A stretch of DNA of 22,658 bases from a virus, in IMG/VR virus record IMGVR_UViG_3300018481_000078, positions 1-22,658 of that record, one strand, 5' to 3'. Below, piece after piece: positions 13,440 to 18,752 of the stretch. Numbering within the stretch: the stretch's first letter is position 1; each line of letters starts with the position of its first letter. The position numbers and the translations under genes are program-made. The notes beneath the pieces were generated by a model. That model did no database searches and was not told the DNA's origin. It was given only the letters and a program-made list of their open reading frames with translations.

Positions 13440-13599
13440 ACAACTACCTCCTCCTTGTAAGCGGCGCCCTTTCGGGGGCGCTGCGTACAGGGCATCGGTG
13501 TGAATCTCTCATGGATTCCCTCCTACCGGTGCCTTGTACGCAGCGAAGCTCGCTGCCGTTTCCCACCGGGGAAGCGAAACACAAGGAGGTATTGCACCT
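13440..13599 (+). promoter_or_regulatory. Structured leader of the first rightward gene, with an SD-complementary segment
   Basis: In order: CCTCCTTGT at 13450-13458, complementary over 9 bases to ACAAGGAGG at 13581-13589 (the gene's SD); a nine-pair hairpin at 13461-13484 (GCGCCC/GGGCGC core); an 18-pair stem, 13482-13499 with 13525-13542, containing an inner GAATC/GATTC stem; a perfect seven-pair hairpin GCAGCGA-AGC-TCGCTGC at 13540-13556; a TTCCC/GGGAA hairpin at 13558-13580; then ACAAGGAGGTA and the ATG at 13600. Some helices exclude each other, so alternative folds that hide or free the SD are possible. No ligand-binding class is recognised. Confidence 0.65.
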
Positions 13600-14067
13600 A
13601 TGAGTGCGATCCACTACATGGCCAGGAACGCCAAGTTCCGGCTCACCCCCAACCGCGCCATCAACGCGGCCGCAGAGATCAAGATGATTCTGCTGGCCAC
13701 CGGAGCGGACGGGCTGGGTACGTCGATCATCAACCAGCTGGAGACCACGGTCGCCTGGCTGGAGGGCGACGTCGCCACCCAGATCCAGAGGGTGATGGAC
13801 GAGAACAAGGCTGCCGCAGCCTCGACGAAGAAGGCCGTTGCGTGGCCCTCGGTCGACGAGGTCAAGGCCCTCACCGCTGCTCAGCTCCTCGAGCTGGCTG
13901 GCGTTCTCAAGGTGGACTTCGACGGCGTGAAGTCGAGCAAGGCTGCTCGTCTGGCCGCCATCGAGGCCGCCCGTCCGGTCGAGGTCAAGGCCACTCCTGC
14001 GAAGGAGACCAAGACCGAGGCCACTCCTGCGAAGGAGACCAAGTCGAAGGCGACCAAGGCTGCATAG
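13600..14067 (+). CDS. Early protein: paralogous N-domain, SAP/HeH-like motif, Lys/Ala-rich tail
   Basis: A 155-residue protein. Residues 1-75 are paralogous to the leftward protein at 12081-12317 (MSAIHYMA, RAINAAAEI, VAWLEGD). Residues ~82-125 ('PSVDEVKALTAAQLLELAGVLKVDFDGVKSSKAARLAAIEA') fit a SAP/HeH-like nucleic-acid-binding helical motif. Residues 128-155 are Lys/Ala/Thr/Glu-rich with a tandem ATPAKETK repeat, like histone H1-type tails; the repeat is near-exact in DNA (13990-14041). The ATG at 13600 is fixed by ACAAGGAGGTA 9 bases upstream; a TTG at 13534 has no SD and lies in a hairpin. It is probably a DNA- or RNA-binding early protein, inferred from composition. Confidence 0.85.
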   Translation: MSAIHYMARNAKFRLTPNRAINAAAEIKMILLATGADGLGTSIINQLETTVAWLEGDVATQIQRVMDENKAAAASTKKAVAWPSVDEVKALTAAQLLELAGVLKVDFDGVKSSKAARLAAIEAARPVEVKATPAKETKTEATPAKETKSKATKAA

Positions 14068-14166
14068 CGCTGGATGACTGCGCATCTCCCCTCATTCGTG
14101 AGGGGAGTTTGGAGTCATCGGCTCCCACCCAGGTTCTCCCTGGGTGCTCTCTACAAGGAGGTATCC
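14068..14166 (+). promoter_or_regulatory. Leader module A: TTCG hairpin, second hairpin, SD
   Basis: Hairpin 1 at 14086-14107 has nine pairs (CTCCCCTCA/TGAGGGGAG) around TTCG, enclosed by an outer GATGACT/AGTCATC stem (14073-14079 with 14113-14119). Hairpin 2 at 14126-14146 is CACCCAG/CTGGGTG. ACAAGGAGGTA follows at 14153-14163. There is no U-run, so it is not a typical terminator. It is closely similar in plan to the module before 14920. Confidence 0.75.
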
Positions 14167-14358
14167 ATGCCCAGCATGGACTTTTCGACCTGGATGAACC
14201 GGGTTGAGCAGAAGGTCGAGGCACTTTCCCAGGGGCTGTCGCTCAGCGATCTCCCCCAGGAGCTTCACTACTCAGAGCTATTCAGCGATGGGCTGACGCC
14301 CGTTGCTGCCGCTCGGGAGACGTTGGAGCGTGCCGGTTTCTACGAGTTCTCCTTTTGA
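14167..14358 (+). CDS. Small actinophage-type protein
   Basis: A 63-residue acidic helical protein with the pattern 'F..WM..V...V...GLSL.DLP...Y..LF.DGL.PV.AA...L..A', which I recall as a recurrent family of small early proteins in actinophages, sometimes labelled DUF5419 (the exact label is uncertain). The start at 14167 is fixed by a perfect SD 4 bases upstream. It is the first gene of a four-gene cluster. No function known. Confidence 0.8.
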   Translation: MPSMDFSTWMNRVEQKVEALSQGLSLSDLPQELHYSELFSDGLTPVAAARETLERAGFYEFSF

Positions 14359-14396
14359 GACTCAGACGAGCCAGCACCTTGCGAGTCCTCGACGAT

Positions 14397-14597
14397 ATGG
14401 CGTATGACGCCCGTTGCCCGGCTTGTGGCGATCTGATCGACTACTGCCGGGGCCATGGGGAAATCGGCGACCTTGCCGGGTTCCTCGCCCTGGCCGACCA
14501 CGACAACGGCGATCACACCAACTGCTCTCCGATGGGATGCGACGACGCTCCCGCATTCGGCTCTGGGTACGTGCGTGATCGGAATCGTTCCTCATGA
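14397..14597 (+). CDS. Small zinc-finger-like protein
   Basis: A 66-residue protein: 'CPACGDLIDYCRGHGEIGD', then 'DHDNGDHTNCSPMGCDD'. The CxxC, a further Cys and His, and a distal C-x4-C suggest a zinc site; similar 'CPxCGDxIDYCxGHGEIGD' proteins occur in actinophages. I prefer the ATG at 14397 over an in-frame TTG at 14355, although neither has a strong SD; translation is probably coupled to the gene ending at 14358. The stop overlaps the next ATG (ATGA). Confidence 0.7.
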   Translation: MAYDARCPACGDLIDYCRGHGEIGDLAGFLALADHDNGDHTNCSPMGCDDAPAFGSGYVRDRNRSS

Positions 14598-14827
14598 ACG
14601 TGACCGATCCCTCCCGCACCCAGGAAGGCACCCCAGTCACGATTGGCCTTCGGGTCATCGACTACGACTGGAAGTGGGGGAATGTCGAGTCCGGCCCCGA
14701 TAGCGGTGGCTGGTACGACGTTCGCCTTGACGACGGGCGCCGTTCCTACATGGACGGCACCCGGCTCTCCACAGGGCAGATCGCTTCCCGGATGGGAGCG
14801 CCTGCCGACCCAATGAAAGAAGGTTGA
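14594..14827 (+). CDS. Small protein with KOW/SH3-like beta pattern
   Basis: A 77-residue protein. Its central part, 'VIDYDWKWGNVESGPDSGGWYDVRLDDGRRSYMDGTRLS', reads as a small beta-barrel (conversion of a 'W..G.V......WYdVr.DDG....dG.RL' pattern) common in actinophage early regions. The ATG overlaps the previous stop (ATGA), so translation is coupled. No function known. Confidence 0.75.
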   Translation: MNVTDPSRTQEGTPVTIGLRVIDYDWKWGNVESGPDSGGWYDVRLDDGRRSYMDGTRLSTGQIASRMGAPADPMKEG

Positions 14828-14919
14828 GCGCTGCGACGGCCTCTCATTCGTGAGAGGCCCACGGAGCACTCGCTCCCTGGTGGGTTTCTCCCACCGGCTC
14901 TCTACAAGGAGGTATCGAA
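14828..14919 (+). promoter_or_regulatory. Leader module B: TTCG hairpin, GGTG...CACC hairpin, SD
   Basis: Hairpin 1 at 14838-14859 has nine pairs (GGCCTCTCA/TGAGAGGCC) around TTCG, with flanking GAGCG/CGCTC. Hairpin 2 at 14879-14895 is GGTGGG-TTTCT-CCCACC. The sequence GCTCTCTACAAGGAGGTATC that follows is shared with module A. Both stems differ from module A by compensating changes. Confidence 0.75.
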
Positions 14920-15195
14920 ATGGATGAGCGACGCGAGAGGTCACCCCTCATTGGGTTGGCCCAGCCGTTTTCGCCCACCAAGCCCTCGGAGACGCAGATG
15001 CAGGTCGGGCAGATGCTCGATCAGATGCTGCTCAACGAGGCAAGCCTGGTTCGTCTGCGTGACGTCCAGGCGGAGAACAGTGCTCGTGAGTTTCCTCGTG
15101 AATCCCTCGGGCATCGGACCTGGATCGCAATCGGGCGCCTGGAAGTCCAGCAGGACTCCCTGCGGCGCAAGATCCTGCTCTCGGTCAAAGGCTGA
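14920..15195 (+). CDS. Small helical early protein
   Basis: A 91-residue, charged, mostly helical protein: 'MQVGQMLDQMLLNEASLVRLRDVQAENSAREFPRESLGHRTWIAIGRLEVQQDSLRRKIL'. Arg/Glu/Gln-rich amphipathic helices suggest a helical bundle. The start at 14920 follows ACAAGGAGGTA by 5 bases. Its stop overlaps the next start (TGATG), linking it to the small membrane protein. No family recognised. Confidence 0.8.
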   Translation: MDERRERSPLIGLAQPFSPTKPSETQMQVGQMLDQMLLNEASLVRLRDVQAENSAREFPRESLGHRTWIAIGRLEVQQDSLRRKILLSVKG

Positions 15196-15341
15196 TGTGG
15201 CCTTTGATCGTGCTCAGTTGGGCGGTCTGGCTAGTCATCTTCCTCGGTTCGATCAACGACCGGGATCGCGAGCATGGGATTCCGTATCCGGTGCTCGCCT
15301 TCTGGTTCGTGATGAACCTGGTGCTGACTGGCGGTGTGTGA
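15195..15341 (+). CDS. 48-residue protein with two membrane segments
   Basis: The ATG at 15195 overlaps the preceding stop (TGATG). Residues ~3-19 (PLIVLSWAVWLVIFLGS) and ~31-46 (YPVLAFWFVMNLVLTG) are hydrophobic, separated by a charged loop (INDRDREHGIP), giving a helical hairpin in the membrane. It could be a holin-like, superinfection or anti-host membrane peptide; no lysin is nearby, so function is open. The stop codon TGA (15339-15341) forms part of stem II of the hammerhead ribozyme that follows, so translation to the end would disrupt the ribozyme. Confidence 0.7.
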   Translation: MWPLIVLSWAVWLVIFLGSINDRDREHGIPYPVLAFWFVMNLVLTGGV

Positions 15342-15399
15342 CGAAACACCCCTTCGGGGGTGTCGGCGATGGGGTGGCTCCCCACGCCCTGATGAGTCA
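15339..15399 (+). ncRNA. Type II hammerhead ribozyme
   Basis: All core elements are present in type II order. Stem II 3' strand TGAC (15339-15342); GAAA (15343-15346); stem III CACCCC-TTCG-GGGGTG (15347-15362), closed by A15346-T15363; cleavage triplet G-T-C with C17 at 15364; stem I GGCG...CGCC (15365-15388) extended by TGGGG/CCCCA around a TGGCT loop with a bulged A; CTGATGA (15389-15395); stem II 5' strand GTCA (15396-15399), which pairs with TGAC. Cleavage is expected after 15364. Further bases (GTG 15336-15338 with CAC 15403-15405) could extend stem II across a bulge, where loop contacts with stem I would form. It separates the membrane-protein gene from the terminator. Confidence 0.9.
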
Positions 15400-15410
15400 A
15401 GCCACTGAGG

Positions 15411-15476
15411 AAAGGAGGGGTTGGTCGGCCAGGGGTAGAGAGCTTGGCCGGCCAGCCCCTTTGGGTCTTTTCATTT
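15411..15476 (+). terminator. Intrinsic terminator after the ribozyme
   Basis: A long stem (GGGG-T-TGG-T-CGGCC-AG with CT-T-GGCCG-G-CCA-G-CCCC, about 15 pairs counting G-U) with a short purine-rich loop is followed by TTTGGGTCTTTTCATTTA. It is the only plus-strand hairpin in the window with a clear U-rich tail, and marks the end of the 13600-15341 gene cluster. Confidence 0.8.
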
Positions 15477-15648
15477 ATCCACTTGGTGCCACACGTGCGC
15501 ACGGCCTGTGCCCAGCGTGCTCGGCCTGCCGGGGAACATCGAATGGGAATCTCCTTGTGTGATCCCATCGGCGCCCATTTCTCCGGATTGGGTCGAGCAC
15601 GGTGAGCGCGGACTTCCTGCGCCACCTCTCTACACAAGGAGGTAGAAC
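15477..15648 (+). promoter_or_regulatory. Structured leader of the coiled-coil gene, with an SD-complementary loop
   Basis: ATGGGA/TCCCAT (15543-15548 with 15563-15568) holds in its loop CTCCTTGTGT (15551-15560), exactly complementary over 10 bases to ACACAAGGAG at 15632-15641, the SD region of the next gene. CCCA/TGGG (15574-15592) follows, then hairpin 2, GGTGAGCGC/GCGCCACC (15601-15626), and an SD flanked by CTAC/GTAG. A promoter is expected after the terminator, but I see no clear -35/-10 pair. Confidence 0.6.
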
Positions 15649-16554
15649 ATGTACGGATTCATCACGGCCCTGGAGATCAGGGTTGGTGAGACGGATCTGG
15701 CCGCCGCCATCGGTGCCCGCTCGGAGGGTGTCGATGAGGAGCTCAGCGATCTAGCTGACGTTTCTCGGGAGGCCCAGCCCGACAGTTTCTCCGTTTCCAC
15801 CGACGAGAACGGTCACATGACCGTTTCCCGAGTGGTGCGTGAGAAGGTTGGGATGGACCTCGAGGACTTGGAACAGCACTACCGCCTGGGCTACCTGGCG
15901 AGTGACGACTTCGACATCGGTGACGTCGACACCCCTTCCCTCTGCTACATGCAGAAGGGCCAGGAGTACCGGCCAGCCGAGGGCGATGATGCCGAGGGGC
16001 ACTATCGCTTCGTGTATGTGTCGGACGGCTCGGCTTTGGAGTTCGTCCAGCGGAACGAGCACCTCCAGGTGACGTTGTCGCAGCGGGACAGCGAGTTGTT
16101 CCAGGCGAATCGGACGGTCGATGCGCTCCAGGGCCAGGTCGATCAGCTCACCCGGCAACGGGACGAGTCCCAGGGCTTCCTGGAAGTGGCCAACGCTGCG
16201 CTCCAGCTTCTCCGTGAGGAGAACGAGGCTCTGCGCACAGAGGGTGCGGACAAGGACCGGATCATCACCCAGGCGGGTGAGTCGATCAACCGGGCTGCGG
16301 CCGAGATCACCGAGCTGAAGGAGTCCAACGACTACCGGATGGCTCGGATGACTCAGCAGGAGAACGACATCGCTCTTCTGCGGACCCAGAACACCGACCA
16401 GCGGAACCGGATCAGCGATCTGATGAATGCAGGAGGCCGGATTTCCGGCATCTTGGAGCAAGTCAGGACCGATCCCGGCGACGAGCCAGCCGTGACCTAC
16501 AGCGATGCGGCCGACGAGATCGACAGCATCATCACCGAGGCTCGCGAGGGCTGA
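15649..16554 (+). CDS. Coiled-coil protein of unknown function
   Basis: A 301-residue protein. The N-terminal ~115 residues are acidic and globular ('VGMDLEDLEQHYRLGYLASDDFDIGDVDTPSLCYMQKGQEYRPAEGDD'). Residues ~125-265 are a long coiled coil rich in Gln, Glu, Arg and Leu ('LQGQVDQLTRQRDESQGFLEVANAALQLLREENEALRTEG'), and the C-terminus is acidic. The start at 15649 is fixed by ACAAGGAGGTA 4 bases upstream. It is the only gene in its cluster. It could organise DNA or protein complexes; no family recognised. Confidence 0.85.
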   Translation: MYGFITALEIRVGETDLAAAIGARSEGVDEELSDLADVSREAQPDSFSVSTDENGHMTVSRVVREKVGMDLEDLEQHYRLGYLASDDFDIGDVDTPSLCYMQKGQEYRPAEGDDAEGHYRFVYVSDGSALEFVQRNEHLQVTLSQRDSELFQANRTVDALQGQVDQLTRQRDESQGFLEVANAALQLLREENEALRTEGADKDRIITQAGESINRAAAEITELKESNDYRMARMTQQENDIALLRTQNTDQRNRISDLMNAGGRISGILEQVRTDPGDEPAVTYSDAADEIDSIITEAREG

Positions 16555-16624
16555 CGGCAGCGGGTTGCGCATCCTCGGGTGCGCTTCCCCGGTGCAATCA
16601 GCACCAGACCACAAGGAGGTCAGT
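16555..16624 (+). promoter_or_regulatory. Leader module C with SD in a hairpin loop
   Basis: Hairpin 1, GCGCATC/GGTGCGC with a CTCG loop (16567-16584); hairpin 2, GGTGC-AATCA-GCACC (16591-16605); then GACC-ACAAGGA-GGTC (16607-16621), which places the SD core in a loop. ATG at 16625. Confidence 0.7.
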
Positions 16625-16927
16625 ATGGAAATTCATCTCCACGACTCGGAGCGCGCCGAGGTGAAGGCGGTGGCGAAGCAGATCCACGATCTGATCAACC
16701 GCTCCTTCACCCCACACACGCTCCACGTCTTGGCCGAGGAGCTCGCCACCGACCATCGCACTCTGGTGCAAGGGGCCATGAGGGATCTGGTGATCCCGTT
16801 CATCGGCTTCCTCGCCACCCAGGGCGACGAGGGCAGGTGGGATCTTCGCAACGAGGGTTCGGTGAAGCTCGCCATGCAGCTGCGTGACGTGATCGACTCC
16901 TCAGACATCGGGCTTCCCTTCGTCTGA
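16625..16927 (+). CDS. Small helical early protein
   Basis: A 100-residue protein, helical and mixed-charge ('DSERAEVKAVAKQIHDLINRSFTPHTLHVLAEELATDHRTLVQGAMRDLVIPFIGFLATQ'). The start at 16625 follows AAGGAGGT by 4 bases. Its stop overlaps the next ATG (TGATG), so the two are coupled. No motif recognised. Confidence 0.8.
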   Translation: MEIHLHDSERAEVKAVAKQIHDLINRSFTPHTLHVLAEELATDHRTLVQGAMRDLVIPFIGFLATQGDEGRWDLRNEGSVKLAMQLRDVIDSSDIGLPFV

Positions 16928-17136
16928 TGGGACCACCCGATATCGAGCCAACTCTCGAGGAGCAGACCAAGTGGCTCATCGAGCACTTCCTCGGTCACAC
17001 GTCAGGGCGACCCGACGACGTGGCCGAGAACTGCTGGGAGTGCGACGCTCACCGGGAGATTCGTCAGTGGGACGAGGAAGGATGGACTCTCCACCAGGTC
17101 TACCTGGATCGAGAGTACGACTTGCTGGACGCCTGA
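16927..17136 (+). CDS. Small acidic protein with CWEC motif
   Basis: A 69-residue, acidic protein, Trp-rich, with 'ENCWECDAHREIRQWDEEGW'. The C-x2-C plus nearby His could bind a metal. It is coupled to the previous gene through TGATG at 16925. No family recognised. Confidence 0.75.
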   Translation: MGPPDIEPTLEEQTKWLIEHFLGHTSGRPDDVAENCWECDAHREIRQWDEEGWTLHQVYLDREYDLLDA

Positions 17137-17230
17137 AGTAGAGAGCAGGTGCAGTCAGCCGGTTTCCCCCAAGAGCACGACGCTTGGGGGTTTCCGGGTG
17201 GAAGTACCACCACGCGCAAGGAGGGTCAGT
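17137..17230 (+). promoter_or_regulatory. Leader module D
   Basis: Hairpin 1, CCCCCAAG/CTTGGGGG (17166-17190, eight perfect pairs) with flanking CCGG-TTT...TTT-CCGG symmetry; hairpin 2, GGTGG-AAGTA-CCACC (17197-17211); then AAGGAGGG (17218-17225) ahead of a TTG start at 17231. The short TTT after hairpin 1 is too weak for a firm terminator call. Confidence 0.7.
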
Positions 17231-17449
17231 TTGATTGAGAACAACGAACGCGAGTACGTGATGCCCTATTGGGATTTCGTCGAATTTGCCCGAGAGACAA
17301 CGGTGGAATGGCTGGATTACGACCGAGCGGTAAACACCAAGCAACGTCAACCCAGTTACGACGATCTACTGGTCCATGCGATACAGATGGGTTCCGTGAT
17401 CGATGAGTGGCTGGGCCGATTCGCAGGCTCGCCAGGACCGGACGATTGA
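17231..17449 (+). CDS. Small early protein with TTG start
   Basis: A 72-residue protein beginning MIENNEREYVMPYWDFVEFARETTVEWLDYDRAV. The TTG at 17231 is chosen because AAGGAGGG lies 5 bases upstream; an in-frame start further up lies inside hairpin 2. Acidic and Trp/Tyr-rich, with no family recognised. It is the only gene between leader modules D and E. Confidence 0.7.
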   Translation: MIENNEREYVMPYWDFVEFARETTVEWLDYDRAVNTKQRQPSYDDLLVHAIQMGSVIDEWLGRFAGSPGPDD

Positions 17450-17514
17450 TCCCAGCGGGGAGGGTTTCCCCTCCCTGGTGTGATCGTCACACCGAACGCA
17501 AGGAGGTAATTGGA
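17450..17514 (+). promoter_or_regulatory. Leader module E
   Basis: Hairpin 1, GGGAGGG-TTTC-CCCTCCC (17458-17475), seven perfect pairs; hairpin 2, GGTGTGA-TCG-TCACACC (17477-17493), seven perfect pairs; SD AAGGAGGT (17500-17507), then the ATG at 17515. It is the most compact example of the two-hairpin plan. Confidence 0.75.
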
Positions 17515-18018
17515 ATGGGTTACGACATCTACTGCCGAGGCCCGCATCTTGACGTTCAGGAGGCTCGTCAGACTGCTCTCGGCATAGACCGGGACAGTCC
17601 CGAGTCCCTCAAGGCCTGGGAGCGGTATTGGGAGCTAGAGCGAACGACAGGCGCCTACTTCCGGGTCAACATCTTCGGCATGGGGCCGTTGGTGGAGGCC
17701 ATGGAGAAGTGCGGCGCTCTGGACTCGACACCCCACCCACCCTGGCCCGACCCCTGGCCGACGACCACTGACGACTCGGTTCACCCCGACGTGTTGGCGA
17801 TCCTGGCCTATGAGGGCGAGACACCGTTCATCCCGGTTTCCAAGCTGGGGTCGAACGATGGGTGGATCATCACCCCGAAGCAGGCGAAGGCCAGCCATGA
17901 GGCCATGGACGCCTTCGCCGCTGAGGAAGTGATCGAGTCCGACATGATCCCGCTCTGGGACCAGTGGGTGCATTTCCTCGGACATGTGCCCGAGCACGAC
18001 GGCGCGGAGGTCCACTGA
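17515..18018 (+). CDS. Early protein of unknown function
   Basis: A 167-residue protein starting MGYDIYCRGPHLDVQEARQTALG. The middle reads 'RYWELERTTGAYFRVNIFGMGPLVEAMEKCGAL', and the C-terminal part includes 'GWIITPKQAKASHEAMDAFAAEEV'. Together these look like a globular alpha/beta protein found as an unknown in other actinophages. The start is fixed by AAGGAGGT 7 bases upstream. The stop overlaps the SSB start (TGATG), so it is co-translated with SSB. Confidence 0.8.
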   Translation: MGYDIYCRGPHLDVQEARQTALGIDRDSPESLKAWERYWELERTTGAYFRVNIFGMGPLVEAMEKCGALDSTPHPPWPDPWPTTTDDSVHPDVLAILAYEGETPFIPVSKLGSNDGWIITPKQAKASHEAMDAFAAEEVIESDMIPLWDQWVHFLGHVPEHDGAEVH

Positions 18019-18395
18019 TGCACGATATGAACCTGGTGGTTCTCGTCGGGCGGGTGGCTTCGGAGCCGAAGGTGCGCGGGTTTCCCTCAGGCGCTCAGGT
18101 GGTCGAATACACGATCACCTCGAGAGTTGAGGAGCCACGCCGCCGTGTCGATGTGATCCCGGTCTACCTATGGGTGCTGGAAGGCGACGAGGAGCCATGG
18201 ATTCCCCAGGTCGGGGATCCAATCCTGGCCATCGGCCAGGTCCAGCGCCGGTTCTGGGAGAACAAGGCAGGCGATCGGAAGCAGCGCGTCGAGATCATCG
18301 CAGAGGAAGTTTCCCCTGTCGATCCCGAGCGTGCCCCGGCCCGCCTCATCGACGTGAGTGCGAAGCTCGCCAATGGTGGAGACGAGGAAGGATGA
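18018..18395 (+). CDS. ssb: Single-stranded DNA-binding protein
   Basis: A 125-residue OB-fold protein: 'MNLVVLVGRVASEPKVRGFPSGAQVVEYTITSRVEE' has the SSB start pattern (N.v.LvGr...pe.r..psG..v..f.iat.r). A second half, 'WIPQVGDPILAIGQVQRRFWENKAGDRKQRVEIIAEEV', follows the 'v..Gd.v.v.G.l..r.w....G..r...ev.a..v' pattern. It coats ssDNA during phage replication and recombination. The C-terminus is acidic (NGGDEEG), although the usual DDDIPF tip is absent. ATG at 18018, coupled to the previous gene. Confidence 0.88.
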   Translation: MHDMNLVVLVGRVASEPKVRGFPSGAQVVEYTITSRVEEPRRRVDVIPVYLWVLEGDEEPWIPQVGDPILAIGQVQRRFWENKAGDRKQRVEIIAEEVSPVDPERAPARLIDVSAKLANGGDEEG

Positions 18396-18616
18396 CCACT
18401 TCCCGAGTCACCATCGATTGGAAGCCAATCGCCCGAGGTCGCAAAGAGGACCGAGGGCACACCGTCGCGATGGTCGGGGAGTGGGGTGATCCCACTCGTC
18501 GCCGGGTGTTCCTCAAGTGCCAGTGCGGGAAGAAGTTCTCCGCACAGGACGTAGGCCGTGCCTATCGGACCCACGACACTCACAAACAGCGGGAGATTGC
18601 CCGCATGGACGGGTGA
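18392..18616 (+). CDS. Small basic protein with CxC motif
   Basis: A 74-residue, basic protein: 'RRRVFLKCQCGKKFSAQDVGRAYRTHDTHKQREIAR'. The CxCGKxF plus the following H...H spacing is reminiscent of a zinc ribbon or C2H2-like finger. Its ATG overlaps the SSB stop (ATGA), suggesting a linked role in DNA metabolism. No named family. Confidence 0.75.
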   Translation: MTTSRVTIDWKPIARGRKEDRGHTVAMVGEWGDPTRRRVFLKCQCGKKFSAQDVGRAYRTHDTHKQREIARMDG

Positions 18617-18752
18617 AGATTTCCGGGGGTAGGAGTTCAACCCCTTGCGCTCCTACCCCTGGGAAACCTAGTTGAAAGTTCCTAGCATTGGGCGCATGAG
18701 TGTGCGCTCAATGGTGGGAATTACCCACCGGCCTACCACAAGGAGGTAGAAC
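18617..18752 (+). promoter_or_regulatory. Leader module F, three hairpins and SD hairpin
   Basis: Hairpin 1: TTTCC plus GGGGTAGGAG with CTCCTACCCC plus GGGAAA (18620-18666), about 15 pairs. A middle hairpin: CATTG-G-GCGCA with TGCGC-T-CAATG (18686-18713). Hairpin 2: GGTGGG-AATTA-CCCACC (18713-18729). Then CTACC-ACAAGGA-GGTAG (18733-18749), with the SD core in the loop; ATG at 18753. There is no U-run after hairpin 1. Confidence 0.75.

Noticed and set aside
12318-13599. tRNA genes in the gene-free control region.
   Set aside because: No cloverleaf with a TTC-type T-loop and a paired acceptor stem could be found on either strand.
13444-14085. Long minus-strand open frame over the first early gene.
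   Set aside because: It is a shadow of the GC-rich plus-strand gene, with low-complexity Arg/Leu/Gly sequence.
14924-15562. Long plus-strand frame reading through the small early gene, ribozyme and terminator.
   Set aside because: It is out of frame with the SD-started gene at 14920 and crosses the hammerhead and the intrinsic terminator.
16420-16426. A second CTGATGA as a possible hammerhead core.
   Set aside because: It lies inside the coiled-coil gene with no GAAA and no pairing stems nearby.
17166-17193. Leader hairpin CCCCCAAG/CTTGGGGG as an intrinsic terminator.
   Set aside because: It is followed only by TTTCC; too weak a U-tract, and it fits the repeated leader plan instead.
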